This document shows positions 34,428 through 47,109 of a DNA stretch of 64,000 nt, piece after piece. Both the position numbers and the translations under genes were made by a program. The DNA lies in contig OZ005606.1 of the NCBI GenBank assembly GCA_963930655.1, positions 10,260,501 to 10,324,500 on the forward strand, written 5' to 3'. The stretch is from Myrica gale (taxonomy: Eukaryota > Streptophyta > Magnoliopsida > Fagales > Myricaceae). The notes beneath the pieces are model-generated. The model was not told the origin of the DNA. It saw only the letters and a program-made list of their open reading frames with translations, and did no database searches. Each line of letters starts with the position of its first letter. Position 1 is the first letter of the stretch.

Positions 34428-34640
34428 ATTTGTGCGCATGCAAAACATGAGAGTAACTTACTAAATCTTCCCATTTCTGCAAAGTGTATTTCTCACAATT
34501 AATAATTATGAACATTTTGAATCTCAGGTCTACCTGCTGCGCGTTGTCTGGATGTAAAGATTGTGGCTCAATGATTGAACTTTCTGTTGTTGGGCACGTG
34601 GTTCCACCTAAAGAAACCGAGTTGATGTCGGTTGGTGTAT
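34330..34640 (+). promoter_or_regulatory. Promoter repeats and G-boxes upstream of the intact sulfotransferase
   Basis: One partial and one full copy of the roughly 208-bp promoter repeat, each with a G-box CACGTG (34386-34391 and 34595-34600) in the context gcacgtggttccacc. G-boxes bind bZIP and bHLH factors in plants. A role in stress or light response is possible but not shown by the sequence. Confidence 0.55.
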
Positions 34641-34748
34641 CAGTGTGCCCCCCAATTAAAAAGAAAAAGAAATCGAAGACAGCTATCAAAATATATAAAA
34701 TATTTGCCAGTCATGAATCACGTACGATGCAATTAAATTCCCGACAAG

Positions 34749-34756
34749 TATAAATA
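34749..34756 (+). promoter_or_regulatory. TATA box of the intact sulfotransferase
   Basis: TATAAATA, 181 bp before the ATG, a reasonable spacing for a short 5' UTR of about 150 bp. In copy 1 the same position reads tattaata. Confidence 0.6.
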
Positions 34757-34936
34757 TTGGGCTCCCTCACTGAGTTGGGACTGCATTTGGTTCTCTCGTT
34801 TAGCCTTTTTTCTGGGACGTTTCACATGCTTTAGGAACTCCCATTCGATATCTTTTAACAAAAATTCCCACAAAAATAGTTTCTTCTTCCTCCGGTCCAA
34901 AACGTTTCTACCATTACTGCTATCCTTCCAACGAAT

Positions 34937-35929
34937 ATGGGTGCACATCAACCGTCTCCTCCTGCTCTCAGGTACCTGGAAGAAGATCATAAAGTGACCG
35001 AAGAATGCAAGGATCTCATGCGCTCCCTGCCAAGTGCAGACCAAGGTTTCCTCTATCAGTACCAAGGATCATGGATCCCAGCTCTTTCCATGCAAGGAGT
35101 TATATCATTCCACAAACACTTCCAGGCTCATGACACCGATATTCTATTAGTGACATTTCCCAAAGTTGGTACTACTTGGTTGAAGTCAATCTTATTCTCC
35201 TTACTCAACCGAGTGTGCTATGATCCAAATGCTCAAAACCACCCTTTGCGGACAAACAATCCTCATGATCTTGTGCCCTACTTGGAGATAGACCTTCACA
35301 ATACAAAACAGGTTCCTGACCTCACCTCCTTTACCTCTCCAAGGCTCCTTTCAACTCATTTACCGTATTCGCTACTAACAAGATCTGTGAAGGATTATTC
35401 AATGCGCAAGATTGTGTATTTGTGTAGGAATCCCAAGGACACTTTTGTGTCAATGTGGCACTTCCAAAATAGTGCAAGGGTCAATCTAGGGATGAACCCC
35501 TCAACAATCGAAGAAGATTTTGATAATTTTTCTAAGGGAATAAGTCCTTATGGACCCTATTGGGATCACGTTATAAGCTACTGGAAAGAAAGCTTAGAAG
35601 AACCAGAAAAGGTATTTTTTTTGAAGTTTGAGGAAATGAAAGAGCAACCCACAATCTATTTGAAGAAACTAGCTGAGTTCTTGGAGTGTCCTTTTTCTCT
35701 AGAAGAAGAGGCAAAAGGAGTAATAAATGATATTTTAAGATTGTGTAGTTTTCAAAATCTGAGCAACTTAGAGGTGAATAAAAGTGGAAGGATATTGACG
35801 TCAGACAAAGCTACATTTTTTCGCCGAGGTGAAGTCGGAGACTGGAAGTATCACTTGACTGCTCAAATGAGTGAGACATTAGACCATATTACTGGAGAGA
35901 AGTTTCATAGTGTCGGGTTGAAATTTTAG
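34937..35929 (+). CDS. Cytosolic sulfotransferase (SULT/SOT), intact
   Basis: Transfers sulfate from PAPS to a hydroxyl of a small acceptor in the cytosol; plant members act on flavonols, brassinosteroids, jasmonates, glucosinolate precursors and others. The acceptor cannot be told from sequence. At 330 residues with no intron it has the usual length and structure. Motifs: PAPS 5'-phosphosulfate loop FPKVGTTWLKS (about 74-84, catalytic Lys76); catalytic His141 in STHLPY; 3'-phosphate motif CRNPKDTFVSMWHF (about 163-176); SPYGPYWDHVISYW (203-216); C-terminal RRGEVGDWKYHLT (296-308). The start ATG is conserved in copy 1. Tyr/Ser of the usual TYPKSGTTW are Phe/Val here. There is no signal peptide or membrane segment. 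Upstream are a TATA box and G-boxes; an AATAAA follows 204 bp after the stop. It is flanked by two broken paralogues. Confidence 0.96.
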   Translation: MGAHQPSPPALRYLEEDHKVTEECKDLMRSLPSADQGFLYQYQGSWIPALSMQGVISFHKHFQAHDTDILLVTFPKVGTTWLKSILFSLLNRVCYDPNAQNHPLRTNNPHDLVPYLEIDLHNTKQVPDLTSFTSPRLLSTHLPYSLLTRSVKDYSMRKIVYLCRNPKDTFVSMWHFQNSARVNLGMNPSTIEEDFDNFSKGISPYGPYWDHVISYWKESLEEPEKVFFLKFEEMKEQPTIYLKKLAEFLECPFSLEEEAKGVINDILRLCSFQNLSNLEVNKSGRILTSDKATFFRRGEVGDWKYHLTAQMSETLDHITGEKFHSVGLKF

Positions 35930-36132
35930 GTAGTGGTATTTGTTTGCAATAAGTTGAACAACTTAGGTGTTGTCAATGTTGTTGTTTGGTGGAATATCTT
36001 TTACTGTCTTTTCCATATTGACGTTGGTGTGTAAAATGTTTATTAATTACGCCTCCTTAATCTATGATCAGCATGATGTCATGTAAAAGATAATAATGTT
36101 AAAGTTGTGTTTGAATATGTATCACTTGCAGT

Positions 36133-36138
36133 AATAAA
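36133..36138 (+). terminator. Likely polyadenylation signal of the intact sulfotransferase
   Basis: AATAAA about 204 bp downstream of the stop codon. It is conserved in copy 3 (63755-63760) and changed to ATTAAA in copy 1. Confidence 0.5.
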
Positions 36139-37565
36139 ACTATGTTTTCAAGTACTGTGTTGTCGCTAATTAGTTTCTCAAAAGTTAATTTATCTGATCC
36201 GATAAATCATGCAAGGCACATTCTGGCCAAGAATGACTTCCCAGGCCAGTTGTATGTATATATATCAATCTCCTCCAGAATCGAACTTCGCATTCAGCCT
36301 TGATGCCTTTTGCAATCAATATAGCCATACCAAAATGTATAAGTCATGGTAGTTGGAGGTTAATTTCATCAAGTCTATCAAAATTTGTCTCTCCCCTTCG
36401 ATCATTGGCAATAGATTTTGCATGTTTCATGCAGATAAGATTATTTACTTTGTCACATTTATCCATGGGAGTTAACAATTTACTAATTGCTTGTATTACT
36501 TACTGTAAAACTCAAAGATTAATTTTGTTTTCTAAAAAACATATATATAAACTCGAAATATAAATCAACAAGAGAAATATAAATTATTTATCCGTAATAA
36601 AAAGATTAGATATGCATGACAAATTACAAATACAGGGCAAATGGATTCATTTCGTACTACATTGCACCTTTTTAGTGCGACGAACAGTCTGCTTCATTGG
36701 CGAGACACTACAAGAAATTTACTTTTAGGTGACAAATTTTTTGGTGTCAAACCAAAATTTGTCACCTAAAGTGGCATTTCTATGAAAAAATTATTAATAT
36801 CGTCACCCAAAACCATGCAGGATTGACGCCAAAACCGTCCGGACAGGTCCTAAAACCTTTCAGATGCATTTCTGGTGTGACAACATACACCTCGTCACCA
36901 ATGAGTGATGATAAAAATAGTCACAAAATACAAACTACCATCAGGACCAATAAGCCTACCGTTCGTTACAATTTTTACAATACCGTCCAGACACAAGTTT
37001 TACAACATTCGCATGGACATTACCTAACGAATAATAATCGTCAGCATATAGTGACAAATTAAAAATCGTCATGAACACTCAATCACATATGGACGTCACC
37101 ATGCACATTCAAACGCATAAAAATAAACTCGTCCAGAAGCTACATAACATGTCCGCAGAGGTATGAACGCTTCTTCCGTGAATCGTGTGGTTCCACGTTG
37201 CAAAACTTCACACACTTTATGTCAAAAGCGTCCGGACACATACATAACGTCGGGACGGTTTAAGTTCTAGAAACTTTTCGAATCGGCCATATTTATTGAC
37301 AATGATTTTGATTGGGCCACGTGTGAATATAACCGTTGAGATGCGTCTGAACTCCTATTAACTGTTCGGACACCTTCTTATCACATTAAACTGGCCAGAC
37401 TTAGTCAAAATTATACTTTCACTCTCTTTTGAAACTTTTCTCTCAAACGTTTTCACTACCCATTCAAAATTTATTTTGAGATCTCTCAAAATACTTCAGG
37501 AGCAGGATCCTGGACAAGGCTCCACCTAGGGACTCGAGGCATCTCGACCGAAATGGGTGGTAGCT

Positions 37566-37830
37566 ATGATGACCGAGCTGACAGAGTAGATGCTAACGGT
37601 CATGCAGCCTGCCAATGAGATGGTGGGTGATATCAGTTCTCGGCTGACATCTCTAGAGCTTAAGGTCAAGAGCATGAACAGTGTGTGTGGAAGAAGTAGG
37701 TGGCTAATGTTAAGTCAGTCCCGAACGGTGTGGAAACAGTGCAGAGTTAGTTGCCCTAACCCAGTGGGTCGTTTTGCTTGAGGAGCACATGAGGGATGTC
37801 CGAACGGTTTTACAGCTCTTGGATGAATAG
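37566..37830 (+). pseudogene. Transposon coiled-coil module, copy 2
   Basis: Same as 11841-12105 with small changes: VMQPANEMVGDISSRL and TSLELKVKSMN, then a frameshift and EEHMRDVRTVLQLLDE to TAG. The arginine restores the RLTSLE pattern seen in related modules. It carries the same inherited stop after the ELTE motif as copy 1. Confidence 0.55.
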
Positions 37831-37890
37831 CAATAGATATACTTACTTTGCTTTATTATGACATTTGTTTTGTTATTATATTTTGAGGAT

Positions 37891-38783
37891 ATCAAGTTGG
37901 CAGACTTTAACGATTTCACATTTGAGGGTCGGACACTTCCGGAGGTGGTGGAGGGGTTAGGTTGTCTTTCGTTGATCCACAAGACTGACTATGCCTCAAA
38001 GAATATGGTGCCAGAGTTTAATTGCTCTATATTACGGGCGAGGGTCCTCGAGGAGCCTAGTACGGATGTCACTATCCGTAACGTTCCGATCATATTCTGC
38101 CAATGAGCGAGGAGAGCCAATGAGAGAGATTTGGTAGCGTTCCCAAAACTACCAATAAGCGAGGAGGGCCGGCCTACTAAGGCCGAGGTATTTCGGACCA
38201 TGCTGGGCGATGATACAGGGATTTTGGACGGAGCCTATATGGTACACTGGCAACTGCTTCCTTTTTGGTGGATCAAGCATCTGATCCTATGCTCCTCCAT
38301 CGACCCGAAGAAGCACACCACATAGTTGTCTTATAGCCGAGCTGAGTTCCTGTAACGGGTAGTTGCACGGGGCTACCTATTGATATAACATCATACATCT
38401 ACCAGTCCATTCGTGCAGAGGCCTTGAAGACTGATGCTACGATTTCATTGCCGCATGATATTCTTCTGACCCAGGGACTTGGGGCACAACGGCTGAATTG
38501 GATGGACGGTATGATGACGGAGCTGACTCAGCGGGCGCAATCCGTCTTGCAACCCACCCATTACATGGTCAGTGATATCAGTCGTCGTTTGACGGCTTTG
38601 GAGCAGAAGGTCGCGGACATGGACGTTGGGTGGAAGAAGGAGGTCGCTGCGCTTAAGGAGGCCCTGAAGGGAATGATAACCGGTGCAGAGCTCTTTCCCC
38701 TGACTGAGCAGTTCATGCTAATAGAGGAGCACCTTCGTCACGTCTGTCATGTTCTAAAACTCACGGATGATGATGAGCACTAG
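37891..38783 (+). pseudogene. Putative plant transposon protein, copy 2
   Basis: Lacks the N-terminal MSKRPRT part because of the 2.7-kb deletion. It begins LADFNDFTFEGRTLPEVVEG, has TGA at 38104-38106 (TAA in copy 1), then VAFPKLPISEEGRPTKAEV to a stop at 38323-38325. After the shared frameshift comes an open 119-codon tail (38424-38783) with LTQRAQSVLQPTHYMVSDI and RLTALEQKVADMD. The tail is a predicted coiled coil and is the longest open part in the three copies. Confidence 0.6.
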
Positions 38784-40436
38784 TCTACATTTATTAACTT
38801 TTATTATAATGTTTATTTTTTTATTATGTTTTTAGGACATTTACTTTTATATAATGTTTTGTGGACATGTATTGGTTTAATTATTTGATGTTTTTTTTCA
38901 TATTATGTTTTGACGATACTTGATATATTTATGTCATTTCAGTTATGTTATTTGTATTTATTAGAACTTAAAACAATATGTTAATTAATGTTACGTTTCT
39001 ACTTTCGGTACACTCAGTCAAAAAATATTGATATTAGAACTTAATACGGTTAAGAATATTTATATTATTAACTAACTCTGGTTATTTAAAACTTGCTAAT
39101 AAATTTAATTGTATAAGCTTTAAAAAATAAAAACGAAAAAAATCAAAATCATCAAAAACCGGTGGGACGTTAATGTCTCCATCAAGACTTTTTAATGTAA
39201 GCTCAAACGGTGTCGTATTATATAAAACAAACCGTCCGAACACATTTTTATACAGCTGGGACGCCTAAATTCAAACAACTGTGCGAACAAGGTTTTTATA
39301 TCGTCCGGACGTGGTTGTTTATGATCAGACGCTATCGTCTTCGTATTTCCAAAACGGTGTCATGTGATGTAAGGTAGTGTTCGAACGGTGTTTTATAGTC
39401 CAAACGTCTATGTTAATGAGCATGCGACGTCGTTTGAGAATGACTAAAACAGTGTGTTGAACTATAAGATGGAGTTCGGACGGTTACATAGTAGTTCAGA
39501 CGGTTATGAAATTCTTGCGGCATCAATTCCCTCCAAAACTAATACACGTATGGGTCCGAACTTCCTTTGATGTGTCCGAACGGTATTCAATCGTATGAAA
39601 GTGGTAGAATCGCATACATTGCAGGAAAAACAGAAAAACTTAGGAAACGAGAGATTTGAGCACGAGGAGAAGCAGAGGGCTGATTTTAAGCGTCCAATCT
39701 CATTGAATAAGATGTGAAAGGAGCAACTCTTTTAGAATTTGATATTGGATTGCATTTTAGGTTTGTGGGTTTTAAATTGTACCGTTTTAGGATGAAAAAC
39801 ATGTATTTTAATATATGAAAGCAATTGTTTTTGAAATTTTAGGTTCTAAAATGATAGTAACGGAATTTAGGGTTGATTGTGATGTTTTTATATTGAAGTG
39901 TTTGTGATTTGGGTTGAGTTTGACAAAATTTTGCAAAATGCGTCCGAACGTTTATATGTATGGTTCAAACGGTTTTGTTAGCTCCGAACAGTTTTTGTTG
40001 TTACGTCATGCATTTATTTAGTAGTCTTAGACACCGTTTAAGAATCACACGAAGTTCGGATAACGAACTTGATGTAATTCTTGAATTTTCCACGTTAAAC
40101 ATTGAGCTTGATGTTATAGACATTTGAGTTTACAATATGCGTAATGTGCATATTGTTCATAATGTGCATAATTGTATCTGCAATTGTGATAGATGTCTTT
40201 AGAAATTTCAATGCAAATCTTCTTTTGTCCTTCAGATACACATTCAACATTTAGCTTACACACTTGCCTTAAATGGTGGGGGTTTAGGCTCAATGTTGTA
40301 GGCGTATATATGGGGACTGAGGGGAAATGCTGTCGAAATTTCTAAAGCATCGATTGCAATGGTTGGGTCAATTACGTGCACTACGTGATATTGTAAACTT
40401 GAATGAGATAGAACGTATCACCCGAAGAAATTAGAG
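38784..40436. other. Non-coding CACTA interior, copy 2
   Basis: Near-identical to 15788-17402. No gene. Confidence 0.45.
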
Positions 40437-41072
40437 TTGAGTATGAATGTCATCATTGTCTGCATTATTTTTTGTATTTTTGTCTTTGAAGGAACAATAG
40501 GAAACAAAGTATATACGATGTTGACTGCGTTGAGCTTATTCTTCAGAGACTTGTGCTCAAGAATAATACGTTTAGACGTTGTGGACCAGTTAGAGAAGGA
40601 CATTGGAATGATTCTTTGCAAGTTAGAACATATATTCCCTCCATCACTTTTTACTATTATGGTTCATTTAGCTGTTCATTTACCTCGAGAGATGAAACTT
40701 GGGGGTCCAATTCAATATCGATGGATGTATCCAATGGAGCAGCATATGGGGAAGATGAAGCGTTTTGTTAAGAACAGAGCACGGTGTGAGGGCTCAATAG
40801 CAGAGAAATATGTGTTAAACGAATGTCTAACTTTTTGTTCAATGCATCTTCGTACGGTTGAGACAAGATTTAGTAGAAAAAACCGGAATTATGCCTACAT
40901 AGATGATCGAAGTTGTTATTTTTCTGTGTTTAATAGAAAAAAACGGAATTATGCCTACATGCATCTTTGTGTTTACTCAAAGGATTGTATGTTTACTCAA
41001 AGCGTTGCATTTCAATCGTCGTGGCCAATATGGAAGTCGAAAGAACGCAGCCCACTGAATCTGATTCCATAA
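40437..41072 (+). pseudogene. CACTA TNP2 transposase, DUF4218 part, copy 2
   Basis: 211 open codons differing from copy 1 at only a few positions (for example V92I in LGGP(V/I)QYRWMY and an Asn to Ser in RF(N/S)RKNRN). All motifs listed for 17403-18038 are kept, as is the RK-x-RNYAYM internal duplication. There is no DDE region. Near-identity with copy 1 supports a recent block duplication. Confidence 0.85.
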
Positions 41073-41796
41073 AAGGATAATTCAATAAAATCCTGGCTGG
41101 TAGTAATATCACTTTGTCTTTTCGGTTTCGTGGATCTCATTAACATTTTGTTCCCTAAATGATGCATACAGTCCCTTGATAGGTATAAATCTTTGGTGTT
41201 TTCTAATGAGCGTGATTATATTTGTTTTATTTCCCTTTTTCATGTTGGATGGCGTGGAGACACGATCTCATTATATCTTTTGTGATGTATAATTGAATCG
41301 GGAAATCCATAAATATCTGTACTTGATTATATCATGATTGTGATGGCCTAACATGATATCCCATATTCTGCCGACATTACTTCTTTAGCACAACTACAGA
41401 AGCATTAATATTTATGTCACGAAACGAGAAAAAAAAAGATTTATGTCACGCATCCATTTCACCTGCTCGTGGGCCCTTGTCAAGACAACACTGAATGGGA
41501 ATCATAGATCTAAAAACTAAAGTGGTACCTCTAGCGGTAATAGTAAAATGAAGTAATCATTATCTCAATTTTATTTACTGGAATCCCACCTTCATCGACA
41601 GAACTGAATTGACGTGTTTGCTTTATCTTTGTCTCTTTCACTTGGATCTACATCTGAGTTAGACATAAAGGGATTTTGAGTCTGGAAAAGTGATTGTTGT
41701 GCCAGTGTTGATATAGTGCAAATAAGCGATCATTAATGAGCGATCGTTAATTTGCGGGAGAATTTAATTTATTTATTAAGATATGATTAGCTTGAC

Positions 41797-42246
41797 TTGA
41801 ATACTCAAAATTTACGTATTGATAAAAGTGGTTGGTTTGTTATTATTAACACATCTCGTAAGTGGTACAAAGATGACTCGTTTGTGCTAGCTTCTCAGAA
41901 GAATCAAGTGTTTTATATCGATGATATGAAGTTGGACGGCCACTGGAAGATTGTTCAAAAGATTATCATTAGAAACACATATGATATTTCACCTATTGAG
42001 GACGAAGCTAATGAAGATGCAGAAGGACCATCAAACCATGAAGCATACCAGGAGAATGAGTCTATTGAGCTTTTTGTGGACTTTAGCTCATTCGACATGA
42101 TCTCGTTGACTAGAAATGACGTCGAGGCTTATGTGCCGATAATCGATGAGAGTGGTCCCCAACAACGTGAAGTAGAAGGAAGCGATTGCTCGGAATTGTT
42201 CAGTGAAGATTGTAGTCATTATGAAGAATATTACTCCGAGGACTAA
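41797..42246 (+). pseudogene. CACTA transposase C-terminal part (DUF4216), copy 2
   Basis: Open across 149 codons without the stop of copy 1: SGWFVIINTSRKWYKDDSF, VLASQKNQVFYIDDMKLDGH, acidic tail to EEYYSED. It is an exon remnant and not a full gene. It shows what copies 1 and 3 looked like before they decayed. Confidence 0.8.
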
Positions 42247-42353
42247 AGTAACTTTATCGTTTCAATTAAATTTGTGTTTCTATTTTTTATTCATTTTGAG
42301 GTGCATAATTCATTGAGTTTTTTTCTCTAATATTGATTTATTTGGTCACAGGA

Positions 42354-44105
42354 CGACATCATGCCAGCGGGAGGGAAACGCTTTTGGTGCGATTCATCAG
42401 TTCGAGCTGAGAGTAATTCGGGTACACTAGCAGTGTCAGGTCCTTCGCTTAGGGATAGAATGAATTATCGTTCCCTACCACAGCCAGTCTAGTAGGCACT
42501 CAGAGTATGAGTAGTTGTGCGTGTAAGTATCTTACCCTGTCAATCTTTATTAAATATTATGACTTTTAAATTTCAATGCTTAACTGAATTTTAAATTTAT
42601 TGTTCTTCATTTGTAGCGACGTCCGGAATCAGGCACATTCAAGGTAGTACGCGTGAGATTCCCTTACTCAAGGCTCGCACCGGAGGAACGCTGAAAGTCC
42701 ATATCCCTGATGGACGTACGGGCGGTGATGACATGGCGTCCTTAATGCTATCGAGGCATATTGGTGCGCTTGTTCAACAACATGTCCCTCCCATTTGAGA
42801 TGAGTAAGTGGAAGGAGGTCCCCAACGAGGTTAAATCGTATGTGAATAACCGAGTGTTGGTAAGTATTATTTATTAAATTTTAATTGTTGAAACTTTTTT
42901 GCGTTTCTAACTGTTATATATGTTAAGAATGACTTCCAAATAGATTACAATCGAGCAGAGGACGCATCATTGTGACGTCCACAATGAACACAACGTACAA
43001 GACATGCAAAAATAGAATGTTCCAGCATGACTCGGTGTTCAATTCCAAATAAGAGGCGTTAGAGTACCTATATCCCGATATGAACATAGAAGAATGGACT
43101 CATGTTTGTGATTTATTTGCGAGCGAGGAATTTCATTTTAAACATTTTTATTCCGTTCTGAACGTTTATTTTAGCTATATGCTTAATTGTGGTAATAATT
43201 ATAAATGTACAATGCAGAGCAGGAGTACAATCAACAAGGATAATAGAGTAAAGCTGATGATTGTACACACATCGGGAAGGTTTGTATTAGTAAGTAAATT
43301 TAATATGCATGTTATATATTTCTATTGTACACACATCGGGTTGTTGGTAAGTAATAAATTTATATTTATTTTATTTATTATTTAAATAATTGACTTAGGT
43401 ATTTTAATATGCATGTTTTATATTTCTTTTGGTGTACAGAAAAATCCAGAATATGATAAAATTAGTCATTTGTTGCTTTATAAAAAGATGCATACTAAAA
43501 AGGATGGTTTGTGGACTTCAGAAGATGCACAAGAAAATTTTGTAAGTTGTAACGTTAGTTTTCATGATGCATTTGTATGCGTTTATGTTACATGTGTACT
43601 ATTTTTTTTATCTTATTTTCTAATTTTGTGGGAAAAAATGGAGGTGTTACAGTTGTAGCATGAGTCGGAGGGAAAGTCATACACGGAAGTGGAGATCTTC
43701 ACTCAGGTGTTGGGGACGAAAGCGGGTTACGTGCGAGGTTTAAGCAGTTCAGTAAGGTCTGTTGGTTCATCTATATCAGCATCATCCGTTGATTTGTCCT
43801 AGAGATTGGAGGAGGTCAGATTATAGATTAAGGAGATGAGGGCTAAACAGTTGGAATATGAAGCGCTTCTGGTCTAGCGGTCAGATATGGAGCAGCAAAG
43901 GAGGAAAGAAGAATAGCTGATGAAGATCATGGCGGAGCAGTAACGGAAAAAAGATGAAGAACACTAGAAAATGATGCAGGAGCAGCAAAAGAACCTAGTG
44001 GAATAACAACGACGGAGGATGCAACTAATGGCGGAGCATATGCGTAAACAATTTAGCTTGAGAAAAATCGAACAAAAAAGATACTACCTTGTTCACGTAA
44101 ACAGA
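42354..44105 (+). pseudogene. CACTA second ORF, copy 2b
   Basis: Exon-like blocks: DDIMPAGGKRFWCDSSVRAE (about 42352); GIRHIQGST, LKARTGGTLKVHIPDGRTGG and SRHIGALVQQHVPP (42617-42800); FQIDYNRAED (about 42930); EEWTHVCDLFASEEF to VHTSG (43080-43290); KNPEYDKISHLLLYKKMHT (about 43440); SYTEVEIFTQVLGTKAGYV and the coiled-coil tail (43660-44105). The middle exon keeps the HIPDG part lost in copy 1 but is frameshifted at its end. Dead, but the best template for exon order of this subfamily. Confidence 0.7.
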
Positions 44106-45077
44106 AAGAAAAAGACCAAACTTACAAACAACACAGTGAGTGATAGCAACAAGTCTATGGGCTGTTTCCGTTCCACTTGCGGCATCCATCCATGGACCAT
44201 CAGCCATACAGACAAAAATAGAAAAATAAGTCTTGGTGATGGGAATGGCTAACAACGATCCACAAAAAAAAAAAATCTCTCTGTTTTAATTTATTTCTAA
44301 CCGACATTACATCTTAAAAGGATTGAAATGTAAGTAATAATGCTCTGAGGCCGAAAATATCCGGAGAAGTTTTTACTTTATTAGCATGTCATTAAAGTTA
44401 TAGTACTGAAAAGCATGTCATTAAAGTTATAGTACGCATGAAGACAAGGACTTTGCCTAAAAAGTGTCTACTAAAGTAATGTGACTAACGTCGCCTTGAA
44501 CCCCTATTTCGAATTCGTCTCCTTCCTGAGTTTAACCTATCAGTATTACCAGACAAATTGATCGGCCTGAGCTTTAAACCATTCAATCTACCTGATTTGT
44601 CTTTGTTACCAAAGCAATCTAAGCGAAATAAAATCTCAAAAGTTAATGAGTTATGGTACTATTCATTGCACTGTCTATCTTGCTAAAAGATTTCGGAAGA
44701 AACAAACTTTTTCTGCTGTTTAATTACCTATCAGCTAAATGTCATTTGGATTTAATTTCGTCGCATGAAATCTTAAACTATCAAAAATTAACCGATAGAG
44801 GAGCAGCAACGGAAGAAAGAACAATAGCTGATGAAGATCATGGCGGAGCAGCAACGAAAAAAAGATGAAGAGCACCAGAAGATGATGCAGGAGCAGCAAA
44901 GGAACTTAGTGGAATAACAACAACGGAGGATGCAACTAATGGCGGAGCAGATGTATGAGTAGCTGACGGAGCAGATCATATAGATGCAATCTCGTTAGAT
45001 TGCATATTTGTAGATATTTTATTATATTAAGAATAGTGAATATCTTTTTATTTACATCATTATCTTTTTGTATTAAT
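44106..45077. other. Insertion and duplicated coiled-coil tail, copy 2
   Basis: Near-identical to 20946-21960. No gene recognised. Confidence 0.4.
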
Positions 45078-45245
45078 ATTGTCAACTAGTATGTTGGCAT
45101 CTGGTGTGGAAAATGTTTGTTACAGTACGTCTTCAATCTATATATCAACATGTGATGTAAAATATAATATGGCTAAAATTTTGTGTTGGATATGTATTTC
45201 GTCGCTTATAAGTTTCTCAAAAGTTCACGACCCAGTGGATCTGAT
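45078..45245 (+). repeat. Relic of a sulfotransferase 3' UTR, copy 2
   Basis: Same relic as 21961-22135, here reading ggcatctggtgtggaaaatg at its start, slightly closer to the true 3' UTR. It is followed by the same CACTA subterminal motifs from about 45505. Confidence 0.7.
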
Positions 45246-47109
45246 GAGTACGTAATAATAATTAGTGACATTAATTTGGACTCCGTACTCCATTAATTAT
45301 GTTCATTCAGCAAAAGTAGATAGGAAGACACGTAGTCGTAGATAGGGTCCTTGCAATTCTTCACTACTAGTGAACGCGCACTACATGTAGTACAAAAATA
45401 GGGTTATGTATATATTTAGTCCCTAGGTTTTGATCCATTTTAATAACTATGTTGTAAAACTAAAGAATAATACGATCTAGAAAGAGAGAAAGAGAGAAAT
45501 TGTTCTTTAGCGACATACACGCGTCGCGAATGAGTGATGATAAAAATCGTCACAAAAACAAAATAACGTCCGGACGATAAAGAAACCCGTTCGGACTCGC
45601 TGCAGGGTGACAAATTCCACATCTTTGTAACTGAGTGACCATTAGAATCATCACAATTTTTACAATACTGTCCGAACTCCTTTTAAACACAGTCCAAACG
45701 ACCATTACCTAACGAATAAATAATCGTCAAGCTAGAGTGACAAATTAAAAATGTCATGAACACTCTATTCAGTACGGACGTTCTCAACCACGTTCCAACG
45801 GAAAAAATACCCAAGTCCGGACGGTCAAAAAAAGGTCCTCACAATTATAAATGCTTCTTCCGCGAATCGTGTGGTTCCACGTTGCAAAACTTCAGACACA
45901 TGATATCGATACAGTGCGGACAATTAAGTAGCGTCTGGACCGTATAAGTTTTAGAACCTTTTCGAATCGGGCAAATTAAATTTGATAAGAGTCCGAACGC
46001 TACTCTAACACGTTCGGACGGTTACTGGCCACATTAAACCTCCAGACTTTGTCAAAATCTCAAACTCACTCACTTCTCTCAAACTTTTCTCTCAAACGTT
46101 TTCATTGCCTTTTCTAGATCTCTCAAAGAACTTAAGGCAAAACTTTCTTCATAAATTTCATGTATTTCGATTCAATACCGTCGCTTGTTTAGTTTGTTGT
46201 GTTGTTTGTGTTTATGAAATTAGGTTGTTTAGCTGGTGTTCATCGATCCACATTCAGACGTCTTGTTACGACCTCCATACGTGTTATAAACCGTCAGGAC
46301 GGTTCTACTGAATTGTAGAGAGAGAATCCTGGATAGAGGGACATACTAGGGGTCGGAAGTCCAAAAATTTTTAAGTGTAAAATCTCGAGTATGCTGCAAA
46401 AATTGAAACCGTCAAAAATATAAATAATGAGATTGAGAGAGAGCTGAGAGTCAAGGAGGATATACACTAGAATTTTCAGTATCAAGTACTACAAAAATAG
46501 TATGGACAAAAATAACTCAGAAATATTGCATTCTAATTCCTATAATAGTATGGAGAATTCGCTGTTAACTATAAATTGCCCAAATTGTTCAATAAATTGC
46601 CAGTGTCCTATAGGCTACCCGAGGATTTATCATCGTTAGTATTCAACTGTAAAGACATTAATTTGGTTTGATCAAAGCACTAGTTGTCTCATAATGTCCA
46701 GTTAAGATGCAAATATCAAATTGTCAAATCTTCCACTCCAAAGAAATGTATAACTAAGATACACGTATATTCATTTTCAGGAAAAATAAAACCCAAAAGA
46801 CTTGATTTCTCTAGCACCAGGTGGTCCAGGTCCACGTAGAAGGAGGTCCACATTTGCCAAGTAAAAATAATCTGATGATTTCTCTAGCACCTTTAACCGG
46901 CCAAGGCTACTGGAAGTAAAGACAATCAATACACATTTAAAACCAGGCCCTGCAAGTTTAAAACCAGGGTTGACCTGGGCCTATGGGGATCGGGCTCCCA
47001 TAGGCCCATACCAACTTATAATAATTTTTTTTACACATAATAATTTTTTTTGGCCAGTCCAATGGGGGGCGGCCGCCCAGGGCCGCACCTCCTGGATCCT
47101 TCTTTGCTT
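45246..47109. other. Second left-subterminal region and flank, copy 2
   Basis: Matches 22136-23984. Palindromic ccggac / gttcgg motifs occur at 45560-46020. No gene. Confidence 0.45.
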
